The position numbers and the translations under genes are program-made. The notes under the pieces are model-generated. The model did not search any database. It was not told the DNA's origin and worked only from the letters and a program-made list of their open reading frames with translations. 64,000 nucleotides of DNA from Prorocentrum cordatum (Eukaryota > Sar > Dinophyceae > Prorocentrales > Prorocentraceae), in assembly GCA_963575745.1 (NCBI GenBank), contig CAUYUJ010022059.1, positions 1,266,331 through 1,330,330 of the forward strand. Reading direction: 5' to 3'. Of the stretch, positions 1-11,185 are shown one piece after another. Position 1 is the first letter of the stretch. Each line of letters starts with the position of its first letter.

Positions 1-2
1 CG

Positions 3-59
<57 letters not shown>

Positions 60-72
60 GCGCGTGCGTGTG
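1..72. repeat. (CGTG)n microsatellite
   Basis: Uninterrupted GTGC/CGTG tetranucleotide repeat running off the left edge of the window, ending in a short alternating CG/GT stretch. Confidence 0.95.
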
Positions 73-1026
73 ATATTTTTGTATAACAAACAGAAATCGA
101 ATGATCTAGGTGCAGTGTGCGCAATGCATTCCCACCCTGCCGGACCTGAAATTGTTAATTCCATTACTCGGCAATCATCCCACCAACCCGCCCGCATTTT
201 GGCTTGCAGAACCCATGGGGCGGCGATTGCCATGACTATTTGGCGCTGGTCTGCGCATCGCCGCGGCCAGGCTAGCGCGCGCAGGCTCGCGCGCAGAGCA
301 GCCAGCTAGTCTGGCGCGACCGACGCGGCCGCGGTGGCGCTGACCGCTGGGCATTTCCGAGCGCGTCACACAAGCTGCGCTGACGCGCGGGTGCGGTATC
401 ATGTTGACGTCGACAACGGAAACCGCGATGATGATAGTACCAGTGCAGGTGACGAAAAAGACGACGACGACGGTGGAGCCAATGACGGCGCCGATGCTGA
501 TCTCGCCGATGACGGCGATGCCGTGCACGCGTCGGTGATGAAGGCTTCGGAAAGATTTCAACATGCGTTCGCGGACGACGGGCGCGAACGGATCGCATGG
601 TACTGTTTGACAGAGATCGCGCGGTCCCCAGCACGCGCATCTGGCCGCTCGAGTAATGTCGGCATGCTCGCGCGAGAGGTCAGTTGGGTCAAAGTTGGTG
701 AAAAGGTGGGAACATTTATAGTTGTCCGATCCGCCGATACGGCATGAGTTTCTGAGAGCGCGAGCTTGAGCTCGCTCAAGCTTCGCTCTGAAAGGGAGGG
801 GGGGCGACGCCGTTTCCGACGCATTTAGTGCTCGCCGACGCTGGCCCCAGCCTCAATCCTTGCCCCGGCCCAAGCTCCGGCCCTAGCTCCGGCCCCAGCC
901 CCAGGTCCCGGCCCCGGAACCGGTCCCAACCCCGGTCCCGGCCCTGGGCTCAGCCCCGGCCCCACTATGATGATTGCGAACCAATATGTGTTTTTAGTGT
1001 CGCTATAGGATGCTATTTTAGTATAT
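73..1026. other. no recognisable gene
   Basis: Several open frames occur on both strands, but none resembles a known protein. The apparent hydrophobic (minus) and Asp-rich (plus) frames near 390-540 are two readings of the same GAY-rich DNA. Positions 840-965 are a degenerate GGCCCC/CCGGCCCCAGCT tandem repeat. Confidence 0.6.
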
Positions 1027-1480
1027 GTGAGGATATTTCGGTGGCAGTTTTACTTCCGCGGGCAAGGGTATCGGTGGCAGTGCCCAGCCAGTGGATGAGG
1101 ATACTTCGGCGGCAGCTTTCAGCCAAGGGGTGAGGATATTTCGGTGGCAGTTTTAAGCCAGCGGGTGAGGATATGTCGGTGGCAATTTCAAACCAGCGAG
1201 TGAGGATATTTCGGAGGCAGTTTTATTTCCGCGGGTCAGGATATTTCGGTGGCAGTCTTGAGCCAGCGGGTGAGGATATATCGGTGGCAGTTTTTAGCCA
1301 GTGGGTGAGGATATTTCGGTGGCAGTTTTAAGCCAGCGGGTGAGGATATTTCGGTGGCAGTTTTAAGTCAGTGGGTGAGCATATTTCGGTGGCAGTTTTA
1401 AGTCAGCAGGTGAGGATATTTCGGTGGCAGTTTTAAGCCAACGAGCGAGGATATTTCGGTGGCAGTTTTAAGCTAGCGGG
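1027..1480. repeat. 35-bp minisatellite, about 13 copies
   Basis: Head-to-tail 35-bp units beginning GTGAGGATATTTCGGTGGCA and ending in AAGCCAGCGG-like variants. 454 bp divided by 35 gives 13 copies. Units differ by point changes; the first few are the most divergent. It ends directly against the (GGA)n tract that borders the LINE. Confidence 0.95.
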
Positions 1481-1517
1481 GGAGGAGGAGGAGGAGGAGG
1501 AGGAGGAGGAGGAGGAC
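1478..1517. repeat. (GGA)n microsatellite at the LINE 3' end
   Basis: About twelve GGA units, followed by two TGACTAAA-type repeats. On the minus strand these form the junction between the LINE 3' UTR and a (TCC)n tract. The matching tract lies at the other end of the LINE (8065-8105). Confidence 0.85.
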
Positions 1518-1821
1518 TAAATGACTAAATGACTGCAAGAGTACCTTGTCACATGACTGCTTGACAGCAACGGGCGCGCGCGCGCCCGCCTGGATCTGGT
1601 CGAGCAGCGAGCGGCCGCCGCTCTATCGGGAGGGGGTTGTGCCTCGGGCAGCCTCCTCCTTTGCCTTGATTCGGGCATGCAATGCTGCCATGCGAACCTC
1701 GTAGGACAGGACAGAATCGGGATTCGATCGAGTGACGCTTGTGGAACTCGAAGAGGGCTGGGCACTGTCGAGGGCGACTCTCTGAAGAGGCGCAACGGAA
1801 TCGATGCGTCTGGCCAGCCGC

Positions 1822-4800
1822 TTATGCGGACCGACCCCCCTTCCTGAGATTTCGCAGCACTTCTTCACCCTTAGCCGTAGGCTTCACGCAAGGGGAGCGA
1901 AGCTTGTCTTTGCGACGCTGCTGAGCCCAGGCCCCACACAAATAACAAACAAAAACTGGAGCTGCGCAGGCAGGCCCCGCGCAGCTCCAGCTGGACACGC
2001 CCCCCTGGGAAACAGCAACCAACTGGTGGCCCAGGGGATTTTGCCTGACATCTCGCAAAAACTGGGGCAACCCTCTGCAGCCCAGCATGGGCCTGTCACG
2101 CCCAGGCTCCAGAACGCTGAGACAATTCCTACACTGAGTGCCGATAGATGTTCTGCACCAGTCATGCCAGTTGTCTTTCATAGTGTGCCTCGACCGCTCG
2201 AACACAGGGAGCCTGGAAAACCTCTCCTCAAGCTCGACACACGGGAGAACGTGGACACACAACTTCACAAAGTGATTGGCCTGGGTGCAAGCTTCCTCTA
2301 CTCTCACAAGGAACTCAGGAGATGCAGATGGGTGCAAGAGCGCAGCTTTTTTGGCGAACACATCGGCGACCACGCTGGCGTCCGTGATCCGCCTATCCTC
2401 GTCCGAGGGCGCCTGGTACTGCTCGCCAGACTTGCGGGCCTTGACGTGGCGGACGCTCTGGATGTTGTCGTAGCCGCGCATCTGGTGGCCGAAGAACTGC
2501 ACGCACGAGTACATTGACTTGGCCTGCAACTGTTCCTGCTTCGACTTCAGTGCCGCCTTCACCACTGCCATGAAATCTGCATATACCGTGGACGGTCGGT
2601 CGGCGATCTGCCCAACGAAAGCCATGCTAAGGAACTCCGCCATCGCTGACGACTGGGGCATGGCTCTGGGGACCGCGCCGTACATGACTGCAACTGGTGT
2701 GTCAGCCGTAGGGTTCATCAGCACCACAGCCCACCCAGCTCTCTGAAGAGTGACCAGTGAAGGCTTGCTGCAGGATCCATCAACTGCGAATTCCAACTTG
2801 TCACCTTGTACAAGCTGCTCGGCTAATTGCTCAGGCTCAGCATCAATATCTTCGCCCTGAGGAGTGACTAAATGCGCCTCAACACCTGGATCGAGCTCTG
2901 GGATGTCGCTGTCCTCGCAGATGAAACAGCCATGGGTGAAGCATCTCTCGTCTGGATGATCACAACCAGCTTGGGTAAAAAATGCTGGCACCTCGGATTC
3001 GGCTCTAGCTGCAATCACCTCTGGCAAGGAACAAACAACCAGCCTGTGGTGAACCGTATCTGATGCTCCACACTTGCAGCGACCATCAGTTTGGTATCCT
3101 CTGGGACGTGCACGCGCCTTGGTCCAATGGCCTTCCACCGCCGATGTACGAACAAGAAATTTCTGATGCATATTGAGACGACGGCTCTTGGGCCGAACTG
3201 CTGCACGAACCAGATCAAATGAAACGCGGGATCCTGGAGGCGCCCCCCATGCGTCTGCCAAGGTCATCTCAAGTTGACGCTGCATGGCTTTGGCCATGAG
3301 ATCCTCGAGAATGCCTGGCGTGAGCTGCTCCAATGGTATGTCAGCTCCTCGGTGATCTTTCCAAACTGTACTTGACTGAACTGAACAACCAACTCTGCGT
3401 ACACACAGTGCTGCGCGAACCAGGGGACCTCTCGATTGCTTCCATTCCAGTGCTGCAACATCAAGGTGGAGTAAGGCCTTGCCCCACCATGACTTGAGCA
3501 CCTGCAGGGATACAACTGCTGTGTCTGGCTGCGATACTGCCATCCAGACCATTCGACTCCATTGCAACGCTGGTGCCACAGCCTGACGCAATGCGGGGTC
3601 GCCGTCTAATACCAGCTTTGCTGTGATCGAAACGCCTCCGTGGAATGGTTTGGCCTGCCTGCAGTAATCACGCCGCAGCTGCAATAACTCAGCGTTGACA
3701 AGACCCAATATCTCCACTCCGTAAGTTAGCGCTGGCCTGGCGCCAGCGCGAAAAACTTTGCCAAACCTTTGTTCTTTAAGCTCAGGCGAGGCCCTCGTGT
3801 ACCGTCCCAGCTTGAGATAACGCAGACGGTGCTTGGCCTTGCGCTTGGACATCTTCGCTCGGGTTCTCGGTGCCACACGAACTCTGCCTGCTGCCTTATC
3901 CGTGCCAAGATAGGTGGTCGCTGTGACAGCCTTGTCTGCCGAAAAACCGAGCTGGATAGCAACTTCCTCGGCCAGATCTCTCGTGTTGGCGAGGACTGCG
4001 AACTTCTCATTGATTGCGGCTCCAAGTGCAGCGGCCGTCTCCAAGAAACCTTTGCCAGCTTCGACCGCGAGGGAGATGACTGAGGACCTGTCAGCACTTT
4101 CGACTCCCATGCTCGAGTCGTCTATGTAGCTGGCGAAGTCGACTAAGGGATGGAGCGCCACATAATAATCGTACTGCTCGACTGCGTGCACTTTGATGGC
4201 TATGCCAGCCACCCCGCAGCCAGCAGGAATACCGTACTCTGCATGTCCAGGTTGATTGCCGTGATGCTGCAGCAGTCGGATCAGTCTTGGCGCACGCCAG
4301 GTGTTGTAGGTGAGCTTGACTGATGCCGTGGCCGCTCCGAAGCGAATAAACTTCTGCCGCAGCTGCTTCAACCCGATGTTCTCGTAATACTTCGAATAAT
4401 CTGCTATGAGCGTGACAGAAAACCGATCTGAGGCTGTGCTGGCTTCCGTTCGAGCTGCTAGCTTCCATGCACTGTCGATTGGACTACGGCCTTTGCCAGC
4501 GCCCCAGTATTTCCTGTCCAACACCTTCATCAACTCATCATATTCGCAAATTCTCATCCTTTGCCAAACGCGGTAGGCCGACGCGTACAAGATAATGAGA
4601 CGGTGGTCTCCCTGAGGCGTTGGCAACATAGGCATGATAATCCATACCAATTGCTTGGGAAGCATCCCAAGTGATTCCATGGCTTCGTACAGAACTGCTA
4701 GCACTCTCAATGCATCGCCACTGAGATGCAACAGGTGTCGAGGATGAAGTCCGTCGAGGCCCGCCGACGTGGTGCTTGGAAAAGCGCGAGCGGCTCTGCG

Positions 4801-6773
4801 GGTGTCTTCAGGTTCCGCTCGTCGATGAGAGCTTCTGTCGGGAATCCAAGCTCTAGGGGCCTCCGTGGAGCTTCGCCATATCGATTTGTATTCAGCTTCC
4901 ATGGCAGCAACGACATCATGAGGATGAGCTGAATACTTCCCAGCGCTAGTTATAACTGTGGTGGGAGCCTGTACTTGTCGAACTTGTGTCAGTCTGTGAA
5001 GGCCTCGAAGTCCTCCAGCGCTGGCTTGACGACACCAATCTTTCCATCTCGCTTTACTGTCTCTGTCGGCTTCCTGAAAGGCTTGGCCAACATCATCCTG
5101 CCATTCGTCTTGCAACTCACGTATGGCGCCTGCATGAAAGTGACCGCTGACGAGTCGACGTGCTTGCTCGACGCTGGCGCCCAACCTGCGGTTTAGGCCT
5201 TGCCCAGGGTAAGCGGAAGACTGCAGAATGAGAACCTCGTCCTGCAACTTGTTAAACTCCTCGGGCTGACGGCCTTCACGCAGTTGAGCAATTGTTGGAA
5301 CCACATCAGCAAGCCATTTCCATCCGTCTGCACGCGCTTGGATACCAGGAGCGCCCTTCAGCTCATAGTGGATGTCCACCCATCTTGGCTGTAGGAATTT
5401 GGAGTATGCGCCGTAATATTTGACCTCTGTGCCAGTAATATGAGCAATACGACGGGCTGCTTGCACAGCGAACTGACCCCATGCCAACGTTAGAAGTCCC
5501 CAAGCTGCATCTGGCCGTGCTTCTTAGGCTAGAACCAACGCCTCGTCAGCATACCTGGCAGCCCGACTCCAGGAATCATCTGGCAAGTGAGGGCCTTCAG
5601 GGATGACTGGTGACAACTTCGGCGCTGCGCCGTAGGCCAAAACTTGCAAGGACTTGCCTACTGCCGCCATGTGCAGGTGAACTGGCCTGTGCGGCTTGGT
5701 GTGCCACTCGGCGTCCACCGTGACGGTACGAAAAAGAAGCATGGCAGCCTCGCTCAGTGCGAAGTAGTCGATCGTAGATGCTGAAGTTGGAGTGCGGCAG
5801 GTGGCCTCTTTCGGAGCGGTGATCTCCACATGCGCAGGTAGTGGAAAGGTCGACTCCTCAACAACATCTGTGCTCATATTCCAGTCACCTCCAATGAGTG
5901 CTGGATGTGTGAGCCCAGCCATCTCTTCTCCAACTCTGGCGAGAATGGTCGCATTCCTGACTGGCATGCCCTCGCACGTGTGGAGGTAGATGTTAACTAT
6001 ACTCAGGGTCGGCCAGCCTGGGGCGTCCACTTGAATGTGCTGCGCTCTGTGTGCAACTATCTCCGACGTGTTAGCTGCAGGTGGCCAGCGCAGACCAATC
6101 CCATTGCGAGCAAAAACAGCGACGCCTGCTGTGGGGAGGTCACCTGCTGTGGGAGCTCCTGGTAGTGCGATGACTGACCAACCCATCTTTGCGGCGAAAC
6201 TGTAGAGCTCCTCCACGTCATGTGTGAAATAACAGATCTCTTGGGCCAGGATGATCTTGGCCTTGCTTGCTTTGACTCGCTTCTTTAACGTATTGCGCCC
6301 CTGTTGGCGTTGAAGGTCTCGATCAAATGCATCTGGAGAGCGCTCTCGGGAGTAGCAGGAGCCTGACTGCGACCACCACATACTCTGAGGCGGCTCACTC
6401 TTGGAAGCCGATCTCGGCTGGCGTTAGACGAATTCTGCGCGCCAGATTGCCAGTTTGCATGAGCTGCTTCCAACGACTGCGGCGACGAGTCCGTCGACTC
6501 GGACTGCCCAGGGACCCCCGAGATCCAGGGGGCGCCAGTGATGGGATCGTTGGCATGTGGCCTGCATCCAATATCAGACTGACCATACCCATCAGCTGCA
6601 GTACTTCCACCAATTGCGGAGGCTGCAAGAATCTGAACTGACGAAGCCGAGCTCATCGAAGTCGGCCCAGTACTGGAACTGCGTGTGCTATCTCCTCCTG
6701 CGTCGAAATATTGACCTTGGAGGGTAGCGGTGAACGTGTTAGGAGCCAGTCGCGCGCTGACCTGGAGCGCCAT
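1822..6773 (-). pseudogene. LINE ORF2: endonuclease-reverse transcriptase-RNase H, interrupted
   Basis: A first ATG at 6773 overlaps the ORF1 stop by 35 nt in another frame. A Ser-rich leader precedes an AP-type endonuclease domain (WN-like FNANRG start, LAQE, GGDWNM, TIDYF, and HRPVH where SDH is usual). The RT domain has YIDD where LINEs usually have YADD. A Cys/His cluster (CKCG..H..C) follows, then RNase H with DGS, AEF, YADF and a late Asp. Two lesions interrupt it: a one-base frameshift near 6300, just after the NANRG motif, and an in-frame TAA at 5524-5526. Downstream of the TAA the frame stays open for 1,233 codons to the TAA at 1822. Few lesions in about 1,650 codons suggest fairly recent inactivation. 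Confidence 0.88.
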
Positions 6774-7881
6774 GATCAGGGCTGCGAGTACGACTCCTCT
6801 TGGCTTTGTTGAGCTTGTTGATGAGCTCGAGCAGCTTGGTGGCCTCGTCACCTTGGGCTGCGTCACTCTGCAGGTCGCTCCACAATTCTTGAGCTTCCTG
6901 CAGGTTGAGTTCATCGTCGGTGCCACGCTTGTTGCTGGCGTCGGTGCCCGCTGCGGGTGGAGATTGCTGCTGCTCCGCCTGCGGCATGGGCACATCCTTC
7001 TTCTTGAACTTCTCGCGAATGAGCTGCTGGTACTTGGTGAAAACGGGGTCGGCCGAGAACTTGGCATAGAACTCCACGAGCTCTGGGACGGCTTTGACCT
7101 CTTCGCTCTCCGCATCCAGCTTGAACGTCTCCTCATCGAGCGCCTCGTCCTTGACATTGGTCGAGGGCTGCTGCGGGTTGAGCTTGGCCGCGCTCTCGGC
7201 GACCTCCTGCTGCAGTATCTTGACCTCGGACGTCTTGGCGATGATCGCGCTCTCTTTCCCTGAAATATCTTGTTGTAACTGTGCCATCTTGCGCTGCAAC
7301 TCTTCCCGCTCGCTCTGCTGCCTGACCAGCTGCTGCTTGGACTTCTCGAGCTACTGCATCGCTGTCTTGTGCGCCGTGGCGGGGGGGCGCAGCGCTTTAG
7401 CCTGGGCCCGAAGATCTTCGAGCGCAGCCTTGTTCGCGTCGTGCACGCCGCCGCCGAACTCGGCAGCGCCCCTGGCGACCTTCTCGTGCACCTCGATCTG
7501 CTTGAGAAGTTTGGCACGCTTGGCCTGAGCTGGGTCCTGAGCAGCAGCTGCTTCTTCTTGAGACTTGTCACTGTTGCCACTCTTGACTTTGCGAAGCTCT
7601 GCCTCTGTGGCCTTGAGGCGCTGCTCCATCTGCTGAATGCACTTGAACTCGGCGCTCCACGGGGCTGGCGACGGGCGAAGACCAGAGCCGCCAACTCTCT
7701 TGGACGGAGCGCCTGCTGCTGCTGCTTTGTCTGCCCCACGAGCGACGGCCACCGCCCACATCGGCGCGCTGGCGCCGCACAAGCATGCGACTCGGCTCGC
7801 CCAGTTGGCCGCGCGGCCACAGTGGCTGCAGCCCCAATGCGGCTTGCGCGGCCCGCGCAGCACTGCAGGGCTCGGCGCCAT
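6739..7881 (-). pseudogene. LINE ORF1: zinc finger plus coiled coil, one premature stop
   Basis: The ATG at 7881 is the first in frame, 165 nt downstream of the spliced leader. Residues about 10-35 contain a Cys cluster (HWGCSHC...NWASRVACLC) resembling a RanBP2-type zinc finger, although the last pair is C-x-C rather than C-x2-C. A long Lys/Glu/Gln-rich coiled coil follows, then a basic C-terminus (KAKRSRTRS). A single TAG at 7351-7353 interrupts the frame, which resumes immediately after. The composition fits the RNA-binding ORF1 of LINEs. The assignment rests on position and composition, not on a recognised catalytic motif. Confidence 0.72.
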
Positions 7882-8045
7882 GGCTGCGAAGCTGCTTGGA
7901 AAGGGGCTCGGACCGACAGGCACCTTCTGTCGGGATCGGGATCCCCTGAAATGGACTGGACTGGTTTGGAGAGATGCCTCAAAGCGGAACCTCCCTCGCG
8001 CTCAGTCGCCCCGAAAGACTCGCGGTCGCCGGGACGGTTCATTGC

Positions 8046-8067
8046 CTTGAGCCAAAATGGCTACGGA
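8046..8067 (-). other. dinoflagellate spliced leader (DinoSL), exact 22-nt match
   Basis: The minus strand reads T-CCGTAGCCATTTTGGCTC-AAG, the canonical 22-nt DinoSL with T at the variable first base. It sits exactly at the 5' boundary of the LINE, and the next bases upstream are (TCC)n. It marks the start of a reverse-transcribed trans-spliced mRNA. Confidence 0.95.
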
Positions 8068-8105
8068 GGAGGAGGAGGAGGAGGTGGAGGAGGAGGAAGG
8101 AGGGA
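8065..8105. repeat. (GGA)n microsatellite at the LINE 5' end
   Basis: Imperfect GGA/GGT tract abutting the spliced leader. It mirrors the GGA tract at the other end of the LINE (1478-1517). Confidence 0.9.
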
Positions 8106-8277
8106 CCGAGAAGAGCTGTGCTCGGCGCGGGCATCCAGCCGCCACGCGATGCGTCATTCGCTTGGTTGGCCCAGCTGGCAGCTACGCATCCAGCGCGGTT
8201 CTGCGCCCGTATATATGCTCGCCCCTTGGCGCGGGGCTGGCGGGGGGGCAAGGGGCGAGCTGTCCGGTGATTACTTG

Positions 8278-8364
8278 CTCCTCCTCCTCCTTCTCCGCAT
8301 CAGCATCATCATCGTCATTATCACCACCACCACCACCATCATAATCATCATCACCACCACCACC

Positions 8365-8395
<31 letters not shown>

Positions 8396-8760
8396 CCATC
8401 ATCATCAGCATCATCAGCATCAGCTTGACCATCATCATCATCATCATCATCACCATCAGCATCATCACCATCATCATCAGCATCAGCATTACCCTCACTG
8501 CCATCATCATCAGCATCAGCATGAGCATCATCATCATCATCATCAGCATCAGCATCAGCATCAACATCAACATCATCATCATCATCATCATCATCATTGT
8601 CGTCCTCATCCTCGTCCTCATCATCGTTCTCATCAATCTCCTCCTCCTCGTCCTTCTTCTCCTCCTCCTCCTCCTCCGCCTCCTCCCCATCCTCCTCCCT
8701 CCTCCCTCCTCCCTTCTCCCTCCTCCCTTCTCCCTCCGCCTCCCGCCTCCCTCCTCCCGT
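8278..8760. repeat. (ATC/CAT)n then (TCC)n trinucleotide array
   Basis: Imperfect CAT/ATC repeats to about 8635 pass into a CTC/TCC and CCCTCCT-rich pyrimidine tract. The long Ile/Leu or Met/Arg open frames across it are repeat translations, not genes. Confidence 0.95.
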
Positions 8761-8828
8761 TAGGTCGTAAGTCGTCCATTGTCGGCGTCGAGATCGCCAT
8801 CCTCGTCGTCGTCGTCACCAGCGTCGTC

Positions 8829-9029
8829 GTGTCAACCACCAGCACCTGGAGCGCCTCGGATCGGCGGCACTGGCCGGAGGCCATTCAAATATGGGAACAG
8901 TTCTGGTTGTCCGAGGAATCAAGAGAGCGCGCGCAGACTTTTGTTCGAAATCGCATGTTGCAAAACTATTGGGATTACAGATTTTCAGGACACTCGATGG
9001 TGAACCCCCTTAAGGAACCATGTGTTTGA
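8829..9029 (+). CDS. candidate exon or gene remnant, unknown protein
   Basis: A 66-residue open frame with ordinary, non-repetitive composition (HWPEAIQIWEQFW, then RMLQNYWDYRF) lies between the trinucleotide array and the retrotransposon left end, and ends at TGA 9027-9029. It is rich in Trp, Glu and Arg, which satellite-derived frames here are not. I do not recognise the family. It could be an exon fragment cut off by the retrotransposon insertion. No splice sites were assigned. Confidence 0.25.
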   Translation: MSTTSTWSASDRRHWPEAIQIWEQFWLSEESRERAQTFVRNRMLQNYWDYRFSGHSMVNPLKEPCV

Positions 9030-9071
9030 TTGTGCCTTTGTTTGCATTAGTTTGTTCCCTTGTCTGTTACT

Positions 9072-9502
9072 GGGCAGTAATAACTTGTTATTGCAAGTCA
9101 TAAGTCGACGCCCCCAGGCGGGGGTGCCCCGCCGTCGGCGCACCGCGCGATGGCGGGCGCCCGCGTGCCCACCCGCCACGCGCCGCCGCTACGTCGGGCG
9201 GGCCAGGCCCCGCGCGGGCATGCTGGCGTGCCGCGCGGCCGTGCGTCGGGGTCCTTCCTCCCTCCGCTCCTCCGTGCACGGTCGCGATGTCCCCTCTTTG
9301 CCGCCTGGCCGCGGGGCGGGATATCAAGTGCCCGGTCATGTCTGCAGCGCCCCTCCTGCCTATTGCGCACTCTTAAGGTGGGGCGGCTGGCCGGGGTGTG
9401 GTCCTCTGTCTGCCAGCGTGCGGCTCTGGACCAACCCTGGGGGCGACGCGCGGGGCGTCCGTTCGCCAGAGTGCGTCGGGCGCGACCGCGGTCGCGCTTC
9501 TT
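9072..9502 (+). repeat. split direct repeat A1
   Basis: Starts GGGCAGTAATAACTTGTTAT and is collinear with 17712-18141, with scattered substitutions and single-base indels, until both copies reach GGTCGCGCTTCT, after which they diverge. Confidence 0.93.
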
Positions 9503-9869
9503 TTCCTTCTCCACCCTGGCGGAGTCTGTTTCACGGCCCTGAGGGGTCACGGCATTGCTATCAAGCCCAGAGTGGCCTCTTACGTCGGCCCAGTGTGACC
9601 AACGTACCCATAGGGTTCCCCCTCGCGGGTCCAGAGCGACCCTCGTCTGGCGGCCCAGAGTGGCCATTCAGTAGCAGGGCAGCCGATGCCAGCCCGCATG
9701 TCTGGCGGCCCTAGAGCGGCCAATCTTCGATGGGGCGGCCGTTGCGGCTTGCCTGATTGCCAGCAGACCCGCGCGTCTCGCTTGGAGGCCCATAGTGGCC
9801 AATCGTTGCAAACGTTTCTTTCGCATTCCCAGTGCGCAGTCGAGCGCGAGACTCGCAGCGCGCCAGACT
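9503..9869 (+). other. 5' leader of the DIRS element
   Basis: Non-coding as far as can be seen. It contains degenerate repeats of a GGCCCAGAGTGGCCA-like, partly palindromic word (near 9566, 9588, 9652, 9705 and 9790). Confidence 0.5.
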
Positions 9870-9963
9870 CGCAGCGCAAAGGCAGTGAACCCCCGCCGTC
9901 GGTCGACGGTTTTTGCTCTGGCTGCCGCAGGTTCGCAGCGGCTCCGAATGTCGGGCGAAGTCA
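9870..9963 (+). repeat. permuted duplicate of the recombinase-gene sequence
   Basis: 9870-9920 matches 16460-16512 (inside the recombinase coding region) and 9921-9963 matches 16404-16444. In the recombinase gene the second segment lies upstream of the first; here the order is reversed, as if cut from a tandem or circular copy. Confidence 0.8.
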
Positions 9964-9983
9964 GCGGCTTCTGCTTGCTTGCG

Positions 9984-10484
9984 ATGGCGGAGCAGGCTAC
10001 GCAGGCGGCGCTCGTGCCGTTCGAGGCGAGAACAGAAAGGGGCCCCTTGGTGCGCACCGCATCCCGCGCGCGGGTCGCGTACGCAGACACGGTGTTGTCG
10101 CAGGCGCGCGAGCGGCTTCGCTACCTGCCGGTTAAGGGGGCGGGCCCCAGGCTGCAGGGGCGAGCGCCAAGGGGCCCGCCCCTAGCAATGCCAACACCAC
10201 CTGCCAACGAGAGCTGCTGGTCGCCAGTCCGACTCGGAGCAGTCGGCCCTCGGTTAGTAAGGCTGGAGCAGGTGCGGGCTGAGCTGCGCTTCGCCCTGGC
10301 CCAATGCGCACCGCGTTTGCCGCGCGACGTCTGCCGTGTCATAATGGGCTACGCTAAGCCCCAGATCGTCTCTGCGCCCGTGATACGCTACCGTCTAATG
10401 GACAATCCAGACAGCGGCGATGAAGCGCACTTCCGCCTGGTAAAGCTGCGAGTGCGCCCGCCAGCGCGGGTCGCGGGCGCCTAG
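9984..10484 (+). CDS. uncharacterised ORF in the DIRS leader
   Basis: 166 codons from ATG 9984 to TAG 10484. Two stretches look protein-like: residues about 1-50 (Arg/Ala/Glu-rich helical) and about 90-165 (charged, ending near MDNPDSGDEAHFRL). The central Gly/Pro/Arg-rich part (about 10131-10250) may be an unrecognised intron or simply GC-rich filler. It precedes gag and follows the permuted repeat. No family was recognised. It might be a 5' extension of gag, but no joining intron was established. Confidence 0.3.
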   Translation: MAEQATQAALVPFEARTERGPLVRTASRARVAYADTVLSQARERLRYLPVKGAGPRLQGRAPRGPPLAMPTPPANESCWSPVRLGAVGPRLVRLEQVRAELRFALAQCAPRLPRDVCRVIMGYAKPQIVSAPVIRYRLMDNPDSGDEAHFRLVKLRVRPPARVAGA

Positions 10485-11185
10485 GGCGGCGCGCGCGACC
10501 ACAACGTTTTTAACAAACGCGCGCACTCGTGCCGTGCGTGTCGTCCCAGTGTGGATTTGCGCGCTCCCCCCCGCAACTGGAGGCCGCATGAGGGTCGCTG
10601 CGCGGGCTACTAAGTACGCCGTGTAGCGATGTCGTATGACGACGAGGTGCCGTCAACGCAGCCCGCCTCATGTCGCGAGACGTGTCACATGGGCCCTTCT
10701 GTGTGTTCTTACTGTCGCGTGCGCGGGCGGCGGGAGCATCCAGCCCCCCAGCGCGATCGCAGCACATCGTCGCCACGGAGGCGCACATCTGCCGCAGGGC
10801 CCTCAGGCAGCCCCTCGATGGAGCTGACGGCCACGGTGCCGCTTGGGCCGTGCGTACGAAGCGCGAGGATCGACCAGCTGGCCAGCGCCTGCCCGCTCGG
10901 TAAGACGCGTGACCCGCGCTCACGGCCATAAGCGGACCAGGTTTCCGCAGGCATCTCGCGTTGCGTTCCCGGCGCCGCCGTTCCTTCCGCGTTCGGGGTG
11001 CGCGCGTTCGTTTTGCGTCTGCGAAGCGGCGGACCAGGTATCTGCAGGCACCTCGCTCGTGTTGCTACCGGCGTCGCCGTCTTTCTGTGCGCGTGTTGAG
11101 TGCGCTGCGTTGCAGTCGGCCCGCCGCGTGTTCCCCGCGTGTGCGAGCAGTGCGACGCTGGTGTTTTCTGGCTGCTTTGTTCGTG

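Larger units (their letters stand above)
1516..8067 (-). mobile_element. LINE (non-LTR retrotransposon), full-length but mutated
   Basis: The minus-strand element carries, in order, a spliced leader (8046-8067), a 5' UTR of about 165 nt, ORF1 (7881-6739), ORF2 (6773-1822) and a 3' UTR of about 300 nt. It is bounded on both sides by (GGA)n. The spliced leader at the extreme 5' end says the inserted cDNA was copied from a complete trans-spliced mRNA, so the copy is not 5'-truncated. Coding capacity is lost through TAG at 7351, a frameshift near 6300 and TAA at 5524. The domain order (zinc-knuckle/coiled-coil ORF1, then endonuclease-RT-RNase H) is that of LINEs. The clade cannot be assigned without a phylogeny. 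Confidence 0.88.

Noticed and set aside
175-564. Open frame on the minus strand with an apparent transmembrane segment
   Set aside because: The hydrophobic run is the reverse reading of GAC/GAT-rich DNA whose plus frame gives poly-Asp. Neither resembles a known protein.
1027-1480. CRISPR-like array
   Set aside because: Units are head-to-tail with no unique spacers. The 102-bp array at 54950-56316 was rejected for the same reason.
6830-8042. 585-codon minus-strand frame read as one protein
   Set aside because: Its N-terminal two thirds is a Ser/Arg-rich shadow of LINE ORF1. Only the part after 6773 belongs to ORF2.
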